Below, piece by piece: positions 25,745 to 34,395 of a stretch of DNA of 64,000 nt. Under the pieces are notes generated by a model. That model was not told the origin of the DNA, ran no database searches, and saw nothing but the letters and a program-made list of their open reading frames with translations. Position numbers and translations under genes: made by a program. Source of the DNA: Pyruvatibacter mobilis (GTDB lineage: Bacteria > Pseudomonadota > Alphaproteobacteria > CGMCC-115125); assembly GCF_012848855.1 (NCBI RefSeq), contig NZ_CP051630.1:2397501-2461500 (forward strand), given 5' to 3'. Position 1 is the stretch's first letter. Each line of letters starts with the position of its first letter.

Positions 25745-26550
25745 GCCGTGCCCTCTCCTTTCCGCTCTCCGGCCTGACCGTTGCTGCCCTGCTGGCGCTG
25801 ATGCTGCCCGCCTCCGCGCAGGAGCCCCTCTCGCGCGGGCCGGAGGCCGGCCGCGGCGAAGCGGTGGTGGCTGATCTCAGCGAGAAGCTGATCGCCATCA
25901 CGTCCAATTTCACCGGGGCGGAGCTTCTGCTGTTCGGCAATGTGGATGCGCCGGACATGGTGACGCCCGCCCTGCAGCGCGACGTGGTGGCCGTGGTGCG
26001 CGGGCCCTATGAGCCGCTGACCGTGCGCCGCAAGCAGCGCGTGGCAGGCATCTGGGTCAACAGCGATGCCGAGGAAGTGCCCGCGGCGCCCGGCTTCTAT
26101 CACGTGGCCAGCACACGGCTTCTTTCAGAGATTGCCGATGCGGATGTCTATGCGGACGCGCAGATCGGGCTTGAGGCCATCGAGCTGAAGGGTGACGGCA
26201 GCGCAGCGCTGCCGGAGGCGTACCGGGAGGCGATCCTGCGCGCCAAGACGCGCGAAGGGCTTTATGCCCAGGCGCCGGGCTCGATCACCTTCGTCGGCCC
26301 GTCGCTGTTCCGCGCCGAGATCGCCCTGCCCGCCAATGTGCCGGTGGGCTCCTACATCGCGACCGTCTATCTGCTGCGCGACGGGCAGATCACCAATCAG
26401 CGCTCGATCAATCTCATCATCAACAAGAGCGGCATCGAACGCTTCATGTACAATTTCGCGCAGAAGACGCCGTTCTTCTATGGCGTGGCGTCGGTGCTGG
26501 TGGCGCTGCTGGCGGGCTGGATCGCGGGCACCGTGTTCCGCGAGCGCTAG
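25741..26550 (+). CDS. TIGR02186 family exported membrane protein
   Basis: A 269-aa protein. It has an N-terminal signal peptide (LTVAALLALMLPASAQE), a periplasmic region that begins with the conserved block ITSNFTGAELLLFG, and a C-terminal membrane anchor at about residues 243-263 (FFYGVASVLVALLAGWIAGTVF). The ATG overlaps the TauE/SafE stop by four bases. The family has no known activity; its constant neighbour suggests an accessory periplasmic subunit of that exporter. The length is normal for the family. Confidence 0.85.
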   Translation: MSRALSFPLSGLTVAALLALMLPASAQEPLSRGPEAGRGEAVVADLSEKLIAITSNFTGAELLLFGNVDAPDMVTPALQRDVVAVVRGPYEPLTVRRKQRVAGIWVNSDAEEVPAAPGFYHVASTRLLSEIADADVYADAQIGLEAIELKGDGSAALPEAYREAILRAKTREGLYAQAPGSITFVGPSLFRAEIALPANVPVGSYIATVYLLRDGQITNQRSINLIINKSGIERFMYNFAQKTPFFYGVASVLVALLAGWIAGTVFRER

Positions 26551-26693
26551 GGCGTTAACCACGCCTGCTCCCGCCCATCCTGCCCCGCGCGGTTTTTTCG
26601 CACGCCTCACGCGGCTTTGACGGGCCTATGATGCGTGCCGCCCCATATGATCGGGCACGGACACATTCTCCCCATCCCTCGGACACAGCCTTC

Positions 26694-27464
26694 ATGGATA
26701 CCGGCAGCATTTCCTATTTCGCAGCATTTCTGGGCGGGCTCATCAGCTTTCTGAGCCCCTGCGTGCTGCCGCTGGTGCCGGCCTATCTGAGCTACATGGC
26801 GGGCACCACCTTCGAGGCCCTGTCCTCGGAAGACGAAGATGTCACGCGCCGGGCGCTGGTGGGGTCCTTCGGCTTCGTGCTCGGCTTTTCCACCGTCTTT
26901 GTTGCGCTGGGGGCCACGGCCTCGGCCATCAGCCCGCTGATCCTCGCCAACAAGGTGGTGATCGGCTATGTCGCCGGCAGCGTCATCATCATTCTCGGCC
27001 TGCATTACATGGGCCTGTTCCGCATCCGCCTGCTGGACAGGGAAATGCGGCTGATGCCGGCGACGCTTGGGCCGTCGGGCAGCGATGACGCAAGCCCTTC
27101 CCCGGTCATGCAGGCGCTGGCGCCCTATGGCATCGGGCTGGCCTTCGGTTTCGGGTGGACGCCGTGCATCGGGCCGATCCTGGCAACCATCCTCTCCATC
27201 GCCGCCAGCCGGGACGATCTGGGCTATGGCGTGTCGCTTCTCAGCGTCTATTCCATGGGGCTCGGCCTGCCCTTCATCCTGGCGGCGCTCGGCATCCGCT
27301 CGTTCCTGGCGTTCTCCGCCCGTTTCAAGCGGCACATGCACAAGGTCGAAATTGCGGCGGGCGTCCTGCTGGTGGGCACGGGCCTGCTGATCTTCTTCGG
27401 GTCGCTTGAGACCATCGCCTATTGGCTGATCGACGCCTTTCCCGGTCTGGCCAAGCTGGGGTAA
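26694..27464 (+). CDS. ccdA: CcdA-like cytochrome c biogenesis / thiol transporter protein
   Basis: A 256-aa membrane protein with six predicted helices. The two redox cysteines of the family lie in FLSPCVLPLVPAYLSYMAG (helix 1) and GWTPCIGPILATIL (helix 4), each next to proline, as in CcdA/DsbD-beta. It moves reducing equivalents from cytoplasmic thioredoxin to the periplasm for cytochrome c maturation. The start at ATG 26694 places the first helix near the N-terminus. No thioredoxin-like partner gene is adjacent; a DUF3429 gene follows after 72 bp. Confidence 0.9.
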   Translation: MDTGSISYFAAFLGGLISFLSPCVLPLVPAYLSYMAGTTFEALSSEDEDVTRRALVGSFGFVLGFSTVFVALGATASAISPLILANKVVIGYVAGSVIIILGLHYMGLFRIRLLDREMRLMPATLGPSGSDDASPSPVMQALAPYGIGLAFGFGWTPCIGPILATILSIAASRDDLGYGVSLLSVYSMGLGLPFILAALGIRSFLAFSARFKRHMHKVEIAAGVLLVGTGLLIFFGSLETIAYWLIDAFPGLAKLG

Positions 27465-27536
27465 GACTGTCGGCAGGGGATTTTGACGGGGGACGGGACG
27501 GCGCGTGTCGCCGCCCTGCGACGGGGGATATCTGCC

Positions 27537-28034
27537 ATGACTGACGACACCGCCCAGACGCCTGCGGCCGCTGATCCGCGCGACCCGCTGGATCCGCCGC
27601 GCGCAGCGGCGCTGCTGGGCTATGCAGGCGCCATTCCCTTCATCACGGCGGCGGTGATCGTTTTCTTCCTCTATCCGCGCGACGAAGCGCAGACCGTGCT
27701 GGCGATCCAGATCGGCTATGGCGCTGTGATCCTCTCCTTCCTCGGCGGCATCCGCTGGGCGCTGGCGATGCTGTTTCCCGAAGACGAGGCGCTGCTGAAA
27801 AAGCTGGCACTCTCCACCCTGCCCGCGCTGACCGGCTGGGTGGCGCTGATCGTGCCGCCGGCCTGGGGCCTGCCGCTGCTGATCGCGGCTTTCTGGGCGC
27901 AGGCGTCGTCGGACGTTGCGGCGACCAAACGCAATCAGGCCCCGCGCTGGTATGGCGGCTACCGCGTGCGGATCACGATCCTGGTCGTGGCCGCCCTGCT
28001 AGTGAGCGCCGCGGGTATGCTGCTGCGGAGCTAG
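27537..28034 (+). CDS. DUF3429 domain membrane protein
   Basis: A 165-aa inner-membrane protein with five hydrophobic segments. It contains the family motifs AALLGYAGAIPFI and FLGGIRWALAM, with a charged loop between helices. Function is unknown; these proteins are common in proteobacteria. The last 62 bp overlap the 3' end of the convergent pdeM gene, an unusually long coding overlap for unrelated genes. The start at ATG 27537 is preferred over the TTG further upstream because the conserved domain begins soon after it. Confidence 0.8.
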   Translation: MTDDTAQTPAAADPRDPLDPPRAAALLGYAGAIPFITAAVIVFFLYPRDEAQTVLAIQIGYGAVILSFLGGIRWALAMLFPEDEALLKKLALSTLPALTGWVALIVPPAWGLPLLIAAFWAQASSDVAATKRNQAPRWYGGYRVRITILVVAALLVSAAGMLLRS

Positions 28035-28722
28035 CGCGCGCGGGCTCCAGCTCGTCCGGCACCAGCCGGGCGGCGGGCATGGGATAGACCTGTGCATCCC
28101 CCATCAGCCAGGCATTGAACCGGCCGTCGAAGACAGGGCCGAAGGCCCGGTCGAGCACGTTGAGGCCGCCCGTATACGCGCCGAAGGCGGGCATCACCAG
28201 CCGCGTGCCGTCGGAGGCAAAGCAGCGCCTGCGCAGGCGGCGGCCGCGCTGGCGCACCACCCCGCAGGGATGCAAATGGCCGGCGATCTCGCCGGTGGCG
28301 GGCGCGGGTGCAGGCTCATGGCGCAGGATCAGCCGGCCCAGCTCCATTTCCTCGATCGCCGTGCCGCCCAGGGCATTGCCGTCCACCAGCCCTTCATGGT
28401 TGCCCGCGATCCACAGCCAGTCATGGGCGCGCGTCAGGGCAAGGAGCGCGTCACGGTCGGCCTGCGTCAGCCGTTCCGGCCCTTCGGGGTCATGGAAGCT
28501 GTCGCCCAGCGACACCACGCGGGCGGGCTTGTATTTGCGGATCACGCGGGCAAGCGTTTTCAGGGTCGTGCGCGTGTCATAGGGCGGCAGGTTGATGCCC
28601 CGGCGCGCATAGGACGAGCCCTTCTCAAGGTGCAGGTCCGAGACGATGAGGGTGTTGTGGGCGGGCAGGTGCAGCGCGCCTGAGGCGTCCGGCACCAGGC
28701 GTTCCCCGCAGATCGAAATCAT
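27973..28722 (-). CDS. pdeM: Ligase-associated DNA damage response endonuclease PdeM
   Basis: A 249-aa metallophosphoesterase. The metal-binding blocks are complete: VSDLHLEKG, SLGDSFHDPEG, IAGNHEG and GHLHPCG. PdeM-type enzymes are part of a conserved four-protein DNA-repair set with an Lhr-like helicase, an MBL-fold exonuclease and an ATP-dependent ligase, all present here. Its ATG overlaps the helicase stop codon (ATGA), so it is co-translated as the second gene of the leftward arm. The C-terminal tail is Arg/Ala/Pro-rich and overlaps the DUF3429 gene on the other strand by 62 bp. Confidence 0.92.
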   Translation of the reverse strand: MISICGERLVPDASGALHLPAHNTLIVSDLHLEKGSSYARRGINLPPYDTRTTLKTLARVIRKYKPARVVSLGDSFHDPEGPERLTQADRDALLALTRAHDWLWIAGNHEGLVDGNALGGTAIEEMELGRLILRHEPAPAPATGEIAGHLHPCGVVRQRGRRLRRRCFASDGTRLVMPAFGAYTGGLNVLDRAFGPVFDGRFNAWLMGDAQVYPMPAARLVPDELEPARASSAAAYPRRSLAGRPRPGS

Positions 28723-31244
28723 ATGAGCCTCATCGCCTCGTCAATCAGTTGCTCGGACGCTTCGGCCAGCAGCGCCTCATTGGCTTCGCCCGCCACCTGC
28801 TCCTTGCCGATCTCCAGCATCACCGGCACCGCCAGCGGTGACACCCGGTCCAAGCGCTTTACCACGATTCTGTTTTTCACCCGGGCGAGCAATGCGGCCA
28901 AACGTTTCAGGTCCAGAAGCCCGGCGGACGCATCCGCCCAGGTCGCCTGCATCAACAGATGATCCGGCTCGTGCTCGCGCAGCACGTCATAGATGAGATC
29001 AGACGAGAAGGTGACCTGGCGGCCTGACTTTTCGTGGCCGGGAAACTTGCGCTCGATCAGCCCCGCGATCACCGCGCAATTGCGGAAGGTGCGCTTGAGC
29101 AAATAACTCTCGGCCAGCCACGCTTCGAGGTCATCGCCCAGCATGTCCTCGTCGAACAGATCGCCGAAGGTAAAAAGCCCGCGTTCGGCCATCAGGCCCG
29201 GGTCGCGCAGGCACCAGACGGCGAGCGCATATTCGCTGGCGACAAAGCCCATGGGGCGCGCCCCGAAGCGTTCCAGCCGCCGGGTCAGCAGCATGCCGAG
29301 GGTCTGGTGTGCCAGCCGCCCCTCAAAGGGGTACATCACCATGTAGAACTTGTCCGCACGCGGAAAGATTTCCACCAACAGTTCGCCGGGCTTGGGCAGC
29401 ACCGAGCGCCATTGCTGGATCGTCAGCCATTCGGACACCTGCCCCGGCAGCGCCGACCAGTGTTTGGGGTCCGACAGCATTTCGCGCACGCGCTCGGCCA
29501 GATAGGTGGAGAGCGGGAACTTGCCGCCATAATAGGCGGGGATGGCGGGCGTATCGTCCTTGGTCTTGGACGCCAGCGCTTCCTGCTCGTGAATGCCCTC
29601 AAAGCGCAGGATGTGGCCGGCAAACATGAAAGTGTCACCCGGTGCCAGCTGCTCGATGAAATACTCCTCGATCTCGCCCAGATAGCGCCCGCCGCGCGAC
29701 GCGCGGCCGCCTTTGCGCACCAGCTTCACCTTCAGCATCGGCGCTTCAACGATGGTGCCCACATTCATGCGGAAGCGCTGGGCGATGGAAGGATGCGCCA
29801 GCCGCCACAGCCCTTCCGGCGTTTTGCGCAGGCGGGCAAAGCGGTCATAGGCCTTGAGCGCGTAGCCGCCGGTGGCGACGAATTCCACCGCGCGGTCGAA
29901 GGTATCGCGCGGCAGCTCGCGATAGGGCGCCGCCGAAATGACATCACGGTAGAGCGTGTCCGCATCAAACGGGGCCGCGCAGGCAATCCCCAGAATGTGC
30001 TGGGCCAGCACGTCGAGCGCGCCGGGGCGGTCGATATCGCCGTCCTGGGTGCCCGTCAATGCCGCTTCGCGCGCGGCCTCACATTCCAGCACCTCGAAGC
30101 GGTTGGAGGGCACCAGCAGGGCGCGGCTTGGATCATCCAGCCGGTGGTTGGCGCGGCCGATGCGCTGCAGCAGGCGGCTTGCACCCTTCGGTGCGCCGAT
30201 ATTCACCACAAGGTCCACGTCGCCCCAGTCGATGCCGAGATCAAGCGTCGAGGTACACACCACCGCGCGCAGCTCGCCTGCCGCCATGGCGGCTTCCACC
30301 TTGCGGCGCTGCTCGGTGGCGAGCGAGCCGTGATGCAGGGCGATGGGCAGCGTGTCCTCGTTGAGGTGCCACAGGCTCTGGAACACGAATTCCGCCTGGC
30401 TGCGGGTGTTGACGAAGATCAGCACCAGCCGGTTGGCGCATACCGCGTCATAGACTTCCTGCATGGCGTGGCGGGCCGAGTGGCCGGACCATGGGATGCG
30501 TTCGGCACTGTCGAGGATCGAGACATCGGGCAGCGTGCCGCCCGCGCCGATCACGAGCTCAGCCAGCGCCTCCTCCGTGCCGTCCTGGGGCACGAGGTAG
30601 CGGCGCAGGCGGTCGGGGTTTTCGACGGTGGCGGAGAGGCCGGTGAGCCGCAGGCCCGGCGCGAAGCGGCGCAGCTGGGCCAGACACAGCGCCAGCTGGT
30701 CGCCGCGCTTGGAGGGGGCCAGCGCGTGCAGCTCGTCCAGTACCACCGCCTTGAGGCCCGAAAAGAATGTGTCACTGTCGGCATAGGACAGAAGCAGCGC
30801 CAGCTGTTCCGGCGTTGTCATCAGCACGTCCGGCGGGTCGCGGCGCTGGCGCTGGCGGCGGTTCTGCGGCGTGTCGCCGGTGCGCGTCTCGACCCGGATG
30901 TCGAGGCCCATTTCGGCGATGGGCATTTCAAGGTTGCGCGCCACGTCCACGGCCAGTGCCTTGAGCGGCGAGATGTAGAGCGTGTGCAGCTTTTTCACCT
31001 GCCCCGGCTTGCGGGGGCCGCGTTCCGCCAGGTCGATGAGGCTCGGCAGGAAGCCCGCCAGCGTCTTGCCGCCGCCCGTCGGCGCGATCAGCAGCGCCGA
31101 GCGGCCCGCAAGGCCTGCTTCGGCCAGCGCCAGCTGATGCGGCCGCGCCTGCCAGCCGCGGGAGGCAAACCACGCGGCAAAGGCGTCCGGCAGGACCGGT
31201 GCCGGCAAATCAGCGTCATTCGTGGTGGCGGGACTGGCGGTCAT
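28719..31244 (-). CDS. Ligase-associated DEXH-box DNA helicase (Lhr-like)
   Basis: An 841-aa helicase of the Lhr-core type. Walker A is IAPTGGGKTLAGF, motif II is VLDELHALAPSKRGDQLALCLAQ, SALS-type motif III reads TGLSATVEN, and the C-terminal RecA half holds QRIGRANHR. A large C-terminal Lhr-specific domain follows. It unwinds DNA 3'-5' with ATP in the related bacterial Lhr proteins. I begin at ATG 31244 because the conserved part starts soon after; an upstream frame to 31319 would cover the promoter. It faces the exonuclease gene across 67 bp that contain a perfect SOS box. Confidence 0.93.
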   Translation of the reverse strand: MTASPATTNDADLPAPVLPDAFAAWFASRGWQARPHQLALAEAGLAGRSALLIAPTGGGKTLAGFLPSLIDLAERGPRKPGQVKKLHTLYISPLKALAVDVARNLEMPIAEMGLDIRVETRTGDTPQNRRQRQRRDPPDVLMTTPEQLALLLSYADSDTFFSGLKAVVLDELHALAPSKRGDQLALCLAQLRRFAPGLRLTGLSATVENPDRLRRYLVPQDGTEEALAELVIGAGGTLPDVSILDSAERIPWSGHSARHAMQEVYDAVCANRLVLIFVNTRSQAEFVFQSLWHLNEDTLPIALHHGSLATEQRRKVEAAMAAGELRAVVCTSTLDLGIDWGDVDLVVNIGAPKGASRLLQRIGRANHRLDDPSRALLVPSNRFEVLECEAAREAALTGTQDGDIDRPGALDVLAQHILGIACAAPFDADTLYRDVISAAPYRELPRDTFDRAVEFVATGGYALKAYDRFARLRKTPEGLWRLAHPSIAQRFRMNVGTIVEAPMLKVKLVRKGGRASRGGRYLGEIEEYFIEQLAPGDTFMFAGHILRFEGIHEQEALASKTKDDTPAIPAYYGGKFPLSTYLAERVREMLSDPKHWSALPGQVSEWLTIQQWRSVLPKPGELLVEIFPRADKFYMVMYPFEGRLAHQTLGMLLTRRLERFGARPMGFVASEYALAVWCLRDPGLMAERGLFTFGDLFDEDMLGDDLEAWLAESYLLKRTFRNCAVIAGLIERKFPGHEKSGRQVTFSSDLIYDVLREHEPDHLLMQATWADASAGLLDLKRLAALLARVKNRIVVKRLDRVSPLAVPVMLEIGKEQVAGEANEALLAEASEQLIDEAMRLI

Positions 31245-31280
31245 GCGCGGGTTTTGGGCGGCCTGAAACAAAGTGCTTGG

Positions 31281-31295
31281 GTTCTTGCTATGTTC
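31281..31295. promoter_or_regulatory. LexA (SOS) box in the divergent repair promoter
   Basis: GTTC-TTGCTAT-GTTC is an exact match to the alphaproteobacterial LexA consensus, a direct repeat GTTC-N7-GTTC. It lies in the 67-bp gap between the divergent helicase and exonuclease genes, so one LexA dimer could repress both arms of the ligase-associated repair cluster. Confidence 0.75.
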
Positions 31296-31311
31296 ACCTA
31301 GATTCAGGCCC

Positions 31312-32358
31312 ATGGCCATGCCCCCGGACGAACTTCTGCACCCGACGCCCCAGGGGCTTTATTGCCCCCCGGGCGATTTCTATGTGGATCCCGTCCGTCC
31401 GGTGGACAAGGCGGTGATCACCCATGGGCATGCGGATCACGCCCGCGCGGGCCACGGGGCGGTGCTGGCAACGCCTGAAACGCTCGCCATCATGGCGGTG
31501 CGCTATGGCGAGGACTTCACCGGTCAGCGCCAGGCGCTCGGCTATGGCGAGGGGGTGACGATCAACGGCGTCGATGTGTGTCTCGTGCCCGCCGGCCATG
31601 TGCTGGGCTCAGCGCAGGCGGTCATCACCCACAGGGGCACGCGCATTGTCGTCTCCGGCGACTACAAGCGGCGGCCCGACCCCACCTGCGCCCTGTTCGA
31701 GCCGGTGCCGTGCGATGTCTTCGTCACCGAGGCCACCTTCGCCCTGCCCGTCTTCCGCCATCCGCCGACGGCGCAGGAAGTGGGCAAGCTTCTGACCTCG
31801 CTCGGCAATTTTCCTGACCGCACACATCTTGTCGGCGCCTATGCGCTGGGCAAGGCGCAGCGGGTCATCAAGCATCTGCGCGAGCAGGGCTATGACCGGC
31901 CCATCTATCTGCATGGGGCGATGGAAAAGCTGTGCGCGCTGTATCAGGATTTCGGCGTTGATCTCGGTGAGTTGCTGCCGGTCGCCAAGCGCTCCAGGGA
32001 GGAACTGGCCGGGCAGATCGTGGTGGCCCCACCCTCCGCCACGCGGGACCGGTGGTCGCGGCGCTTTGCGGACCCGGTGACGGCGTTTGCGTCCGGCTGG
32101 ATGCGGGTGCGGGCGCGCGCCCGGCAATCGCAGGTCGAACTGCCGCTGATCATCTCGGACCACGCAGACTGGGACGAGCTGATCGCCACCATCGAGGAAT
32201 TGGCGCCCGAGCATCTGTGGGTGACCCATGGGCGTGAGGACGCCCTGGTGCATGCGGCGACCCAGATGGGGATCAAGGCCAAACCGCTGAGCCTTGTCGG
32301 CTATGACGATGAGGATGGTGACGCGGATACTGATGCTGTCGCGGAGGCGACCTCGTGA
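31312..32358 (+). CDS. Ligase-associated DNA damage response exonuclease (MBL fold)
   Basis: A 348-aa metallo-beta-lactamase-fold nuclease. The metal motif VITHGHADHARAGHG is followed by VPAGHVLGSAQA and VSGDYKRRPDPT, in the order seen in SNM1/CPSF-type nucleases, and ISDHADWDE supplies a late His. ATG 31312 is the first start; ATG 31318 is a second candidate two codons on. Its stop overlaps the ligase start (GTGA), so the two are coupled. It probably trims DNA ends before sealing by the ligase. Confidence 0.92.
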   Translation: MAMPPDELLHPTPQGLYCPPGDFYVDPVRPVDKAVITHGHADHARAGHGAVLATPETLAIMAVRYGEDFTGQRQALGYGEGVTINGVDVCLVPAGHVLGSAQAVITHRGTRIVVSGDYKRRPDPTCALFEPVPCDVFVTEATFALPVFRHPPTAQEVGKLLTSLGNFPDRTHLVGAYALGKAQRVIKHLREQGYDRPIYLHGAMEKLCALYQDFGVDLGELLPVAKRSREELAGQIVVAPPSATRDRWSRRFADPVTAFASGWMRVRARARQSQVELPLIISDHADWDELIATIEELAPEHLWVTHGREDALVHAATQMGIKAKPLSLVGYDDEDGDADTDAVAEATS

Positions 32359-33935
32359 ACCGCTTCGCGCAGTTTCTCGACGCGCTCTCCTATGAGCCGC
32401 GCCGCAACGGCAAGCTTGCCCTGATGGCCGCCTATTTCGCCGAGGTGCCGGACCCCGAGCGCGGCTATGCGCTGGCGGCGCTGACGGGCGGGCTTGATTT
32501 CCGCCATGCCAAGCCGGCGCTGATCCGCGAACTGGTGACCCAGCGCGTGGACGCGACTTTGTTTGCGCTGTCCTACGATTATGTGGGCGACCTCGCTGAG
32601 ACCACCGCGCTGATCTGGCCTGCCAAGCCCGGTGCCAACCGGGTGCCAGGCCTGTCGGACGTGGTGGAGACCCTGCGCGGGGCGGCCAAGAGCGAGACGC
32701 CGCGGCTGATCGAAAGCTGGCTCGACGCGCTGGATGCCAATGGCCGCTGGGCGCTCATCAAGCTTGTGACCGGCGGCCTGCGCGTGGGCGTGTCGGCGCG
32801 GCTGGCGAAGACCGCCGTTGCCCAGTTCGGTGACCTGCCGGTGGCCGAGGTGGAGGAACTGTGGCACGGGCTCGATATGCCCTATACGGAGCTTTTTGCC
32901 TGGGCCGAGGGCACAGCGGCAAAGCCCGAACACGCAGCGCTTGCCCCGTTCCGCCCGGTCATGCTGGCGCACCCGATTGAGGACAAGGACTTCGACAGGC
33001 TCGCCCCCGGTGATTTCCGTGCCGAGTGGAAATGGGACGGCATCCGCGTGCAGGCCGTCAGCGAGGGCGGCACGCGGCGGCTTTACAGCCGCACCGGCGA
33101 CGACATTTCCCATGCCTTCCCGGATGTGATCGAGGCCCTTGATTTCGACGCCGCGCTTGATGGCGAATTGCTGGTGGGGGCAGACGGCGTGCCGCGGCCC
33201 TTCAGCGTCCTTCAGAAGCGGCTCAACCGGAAGACTGTGTCGAAGAAGATGCTGGCGGACAGCCCTGCCTTCATCCGCGCCTATGACGCGCTGGTGCTGG
33301 ACGGGGAAGATTTGCGCACCCTGCCCTTCGATGACCGCCGGGCGCGACTCGAAGCCTGGCATACCGCCACCAAACCCGCGCGCATCGACTTGTCGGAAAT
33401 GGTGCCGTTCTCGACCTGGGACGAGCTTGCCACTGCGCGGGAGACCAATCAGGCGACCGGCGTCGAGGGGCTGATGCTCAAGCGCCATGACAGCACCTAT
33501 GAAGCCGGGCGCCCGAAGGGGCCGTGGTGGAAGTGGAAACGCGACCCGCACATCATCGACGCGGTGCTGATGTATGCCCAGCGCGGGCACGGCAAGCGGT
33601 CGTCATTTTATTCGGACTACACGTTCGGCGTCTGGCGGGGCGATGATCTTGTGCCCGTCGGCAAGGCCTATTTCGGCTTCACCGATGAGGAGCTGAAGCA
33701 GATCGACAAGTTCGTGCGGAACAACACCACCAACCGCTTCGGGCCGGTACGGGAGGTGACGCATACGGCCGAGCAAGGCCTTGTGCTGGAAGTGGCGTTT
33801 GAGGGGCTCAACGCCTCCACGCGGCATAAATCCGGCGTTGCCATGCGGTTTCCGCGCGTCTCCCGCCTGCGCTGGGACAAGCCGCCGGCGGAAGCGGACC
33901 GGCTGGAGACGCTGGAAGCGCTGTTGCCCGGCTGA
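32355..33935 (+). CDS. Cisplatin/ligase-associated ATP-dependent DNA ligase
   Basis: A 526-aa ATP-dependent DNA ligase of the LigB/LigC kind used in bacterial repair. An N-terminal DNA-binding helical domain (about 1-200) precedes the nucleotidyltransferase with adenylated Lys226 in EWKWDGIRVQ. Further motifs are LYSRTGDDIS, DGELLV, EGLMLKRHDS and KWKRD, followed by an OB-fold with YTFGVW. The start is GTG, overlapping the exonuclease stop by four bases. It seals nicks using ATP, in addition to the chromosomal NAD-dependent LigA expected elsewhere. Last gene of the rightward arm. Confidence 0.94.
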   Translation: MNRFAQFLDALSYEPRRNGKLALMAAYFAEVPDPERGYALAALTGGLDFRHAKPALIRELVTQRVDATLFALSYDYVGDLAETTALIWPAKPGANRVPGLSDVVETLRGAAKSETPRLIESWLDALDANGRWALIKLVTGGLRVGVSARLAKTAVAQFGDLPVAEVEELWHGLDMPYTELFAWAEGTAAKPEHAALAPFRPVMLAHPIEDKDFDRLAPGDFRAEWKWDGIRVQAVSEGGTRRLYSRTGDDISHAFPDVIEALDFDAALDGELLVGADGVPRPFSVLQKRLNRKTVSKKMLADSPAFIRAYDALVLDGEDLRTLPFDDRRARLEAWHTATKPARIDLSEMVPFSTWDELATARETNQATGVEGLMLKRHDSTYEAGRPKGPWWKWKRDPHIIDAVLMYAQRGHGKRSSFYSDYTFGVWRGDDLVPVGKAYFGFTDEELKQIDKFVRNNTTNRFGPVREVTHTAEQGLVLEVAFEGLNASTRHKSGVAMRFPRVSRLRWDKPPAEADRLETLEALLPG

Positions 33936-34043
33936 CGCAGGCGCGCAGCCAATCGCGCCCGCCACATTTCGCGCCAGGTTTTTGTGGCCTATGGTGCGCC
34001 AATCACCATTGCGCGGGTGCCCCGACACGAGGGCAGACAGGTC

Positions 34044-34316
34044 ATGAACAATCTCTTCGGCGGATCACCGCCGGCCGTCATTCTGAAAATCGCCATCGCC
34101 AGCGTGTGCGTGGGACTTCTGCTCGCCATCACGGGCATGGACCCGCTGATGGTGTGGGAAGACGCTTTCTCCACCATCGGCGAAGTGTGGGGCTATGCGC
34201 TGGATTGGTTCGTCTGGGCGGGCAAGTATCTCGTGATGGGCGCGATCATCGTGGTGCCGATCTGGATCGCCGTGCGCCTGTTCGACATCCTGTTCGGCGG
34301 CAGCAAACCGTCATAA
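34044..34316 (+). CDS. Small DUF6460-like membrane protein
   Basis: A 90-aa protein with two hydrophobic helices, about residues 10-29 (AVILKIAIASVCVGLLLAIT) and 56-81 (WAGKYLVMGAIIVVPIWIAV). They are linked by a short amphipathic stretch containing MVWEDAFSTIGEVW. This matches what is seen in DUF6460 proteins, small alphaproteobacterial membrane proteins of unknown role. ATG 34044 is chosen over an upstream in-frame start because the first helix follows directly. Confidence 0.7.
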   Translation: MNNLFGGSPPAVILKIAIASVCVGLLLAITGMDPLMVWEDAFSTIGEVWGYALDWFVWAGKYLVMGAIIVVPIWIAVRLFDILFGGSKPS

Positions 34317-34395
34317 AGGCGCGTCATGCTGCCTTGCCCGGCCAACGCGCAGCCGGGTGGCAGACGGAACACGCTTGGGGGCGGCATCGGGGATC

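Noticed and set aside
29034-31301. 755-aa open frame opposite the Lhr-like helicase
   Set aside because: Antisense shadow of a well-supported helicase; the translation is Gln/Arg/His-rich without recognisable domains.
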